The notes under the pieces are model-generated. The model saw only the letters and a list, made by a program, of their open reading frames with translations, was not told the DNA's origin and searched no databases. Below are positions 62,901-64,000 of a stretch of 64,000 bases of DNA, piece after piece. This DNA comes from Onthophagus taurus (lineage: Eukaryota; Arthropoda; Insecta; Coleoptera; Scarabaeidae). Numbering within the stretch: the first letter of the stretch is position 1; every line of letters starts with the position of its first letter. The position numbers were made by a program, and so were the translations under genes. The stretch is taken from positions 32,984,001 to 33,048,000 of the forward strand of contig NC_091976.1 in NCBI RefSeq assembly GCF_036711975.1. Reading direction: 5' to 3'.

Positions 62901-63979
62901 CGTACGACCAACTTTTTCGTGTTTTTCGATCGAAAACGAAACGTTTTTAATCAAAACTGGAGTCGTTCAACGTGCTCGATATGTTGGCCTCGGTGTTAAG
63001 AAGCATTCCCGGTAAGTTTTCGACACGTTCAATCCCGTTACAAATTCAAATTGGACTTTTTTTGTTCTATTCCAAATTGACGAAGTGAAAGCAAATTGTG
63101 CCAGATTTAATAATTAAAAAATAATTTTTTTTTTATTGTTATATTTAATTGAAATGATTTATTTTTTTAGGTGTGCCCAGTTCCATTATGCCCGGGGGTA
63201 CCACGGTGGCCCCCCAAATTCCAAAACAAAAGGATAAAACGCGACCAAAAATTGTAGTCGCTTTGTATAATTACAATGCTATTGAATCGGGAGATTTATC
63301 ATTGGAAAAAGTATGTTTTTAAGATTAATTAATTAAAATTAAATTTATTTTTTGATTTAGAATGCTGAATATGAAGTTGTGGATGATGGGCAAGAACATT
63401 GGTGGAAAGTGCGTGATGGTCATGGGTAATTATTTAATTAATTAAATTAATAAATTAATTTAATCCTTTTTTTATTAAAGAAATGTTGGATTTATACCAA
63501 GTAATTACGTGAAAGAAAAAGAACTTGTAGGACTCCAACAATATGAGTAAATTCTCATTGTGATGTATTTATAATCGTTTTGAATGATTTTATTTTTAGT
63601 TGGTATGTAAATGATATGTCTAGACAACGATCGGAATCGCTTTTAAAACAAGAAGATAAAGAAGGATGTTTTGTAGTAAGAAACTCATCTACCAAAGGAC
63701 TTTATACGCTCTCTCTCTTTACTAAAGTGTAAGAATCAATTAAGTTTCAATTATTTAAGTTAAATTTAATTAATTTATTTTTTAGACCCCATCCGCATGT
63801 AAAGCACTACCATATCAAACAAAACACGAGAGGGGAATTTTATTTATCTGAAAAACATTGTTGCAATTCAATACCTGACCTCATCAATTACCACAAACAT
63901 AATAGCGGAGGATTGGCTTCTCGACTTAAAACCAGTCCATGTGATAGACCCGCGCCAGCTACAGCAGGTTTAAGTCATG
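59932..63979 (+). CDS. Btk29A: Tec-family tyrosine kinase Btk29A, N-terminal part (runs off the window)
   Basis: Cytoplasmic tyrosine kinase; in Drosophila it works in ring-canal growth, dorsal closure and germline signalling. Exons seen: 59932-60084, 60355-60559, 62408-62569, 63171-63310, 63361-63425, 63481-63546, 63600-63728 and 63786-63979; phases close. PH domain from exon 1 (VKEGFMIKQSQNKKIYTVVN, YKQRWFILTREFLIYYDYD, with the lipid-binding Arg) through exon 2 (WILTLRR). Exon 3 carries the BTK zinc motif (TTYHKGVWYAKKWTCC and CCDC). SH3 spans exons 4-6 (VVALYNYNAIESGDLSL, WWKVRDGHGNVGFIPSNYV). SH2 starts WYVNDMSRQRSE in exon 7 and includes GCFVVRNSSTKGLYTLSLF. The kinase domain lies beyond 64000. 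A second start at 62981 would give a PH-less form. Confidence 0.95.
60560..61029. other. First part of Btk29A intron 2
   Basis: AT-rich intron with ACATAACC at about 60750; no ORF and no recognised repeat. Confidence 0.5.
61030..62430. repeat. Tandem intron repeats carrying copied splice acceptors (Btk29A intron 2)
   Basis: Three diverged copies (starts about 61045, 61590 and 62140). Shared: AACGTCACTGTGACACAAAT, TCTATTACCAACWTTAAAAT, TTTCTGTTGGTATTACCCAA, TTTGCAGCAAGAATAAAAAC. The last landmark is at 61323, 61848 and 62408; the third is the true start of exon 3, and the first two are copies with their own AG before them (ACAG and ATAG). Spacing is 525 and 560 bp. The copies stop matching a few bases into the exon. 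Confidence 0.85.
62981..63011 (+). CDS. Btk29A: Alternative first coding exon of Btk29A (short isoform without PH domain)
   Basis: ATG 62981 opens MLASVLRSIP, followed by G/GTAAGT. The 31-nt exon leaves one base, which fits exon 4 (63171) to give MLASVLRSIPGVPSSIMPG. It sits in a distinctly GC-rich 200-bp block (62820-63010) with many CG dinucleotides, as expected of an internal promoter. Drosophila Btk29A is known to make a short type-1 and a long type-2 protein differing by the N-terminal PH region, which supports this reading. Confidence 0.7.
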
Positions 63980-64000
63980 GTAAGAATTAAAAATAAGATT

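Overview
This is nuclear DNA from an arthropod, most likely an insect and perhaps a beetle. Introns are short (often 45-110 bp) with GT..AG ends, intergenic DNA is AT-rich and full of DNA-transposon debris, and the orthologues are those of a typical insect (Citron kinase/sticky, Btk29A, ATP8A, TBP, UFM1, AMPK beta). The order-level guess rests on general appearance only. No RNA gene or CRISPR array was seen.

Layout, left to right: RpL39 (+); a broken hAT transposon with intact ends; two tandem paralogues of a four-helix TMEM216-type membrane protein (+) separated by a LINE remnant; TBP (-) divergent from UFM1 (+), with a FANCF-like intronless ORF inside UFM1 intron 2; AMPK beta (+); a tandem repeat with a palindromic MITE in it; Citron kinase (-, 7 coding exons); UQCRQ (-); an aldo-keto reductase (-) divergent from RALGAPB (+, 16 coding exons); mRpL21 (-) divergent from the P4-ATPase ATP8A (+, 14 coding exons); a graveyard of LINE, foldback and LTR-like pieces; TTLL1 (-); a tandem triplication carrying a chimeric NO66/TTLL1 fragment; NO66 (-), divergent from Btk29A (+), which leaves the window after its SH2 exon. 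Exon junctions were worked out by hand; for every spliced gene given here the phases close and the total length fits the family.

The genes are unrelated housekeeping and signalling genes, not a pathway cluster. Four pairs are head to head (TBP/UFM1, AKR/RALGAPB, mRpL21/ATP8A, NO66/Btk29A) and probably share promoter regions. TTLL1 and the TMEM216-like pair point to cilia or sperm flagella.

The most interesting structures are: (1) the FANCF-like ORF filling almost all of a UFM1 intron on the same strand, placed so that intron retention would give a two-ORF message; (2) tandem intron repeats in Btk29A that copy a 3' splice site plus the start of the following exon; (3) a microhomology-joined chimeric duplication between NO66 and TTLL1; (4) a seven-locus foldback repeat family built of CTAGAA/CTAGTT-like steps; (5) MITEs nested four deep in a RALGAPB intron; (6) two short dispersed motifs, AGATGGCGC and GGTTATGT, present far above what I estimate by chance.
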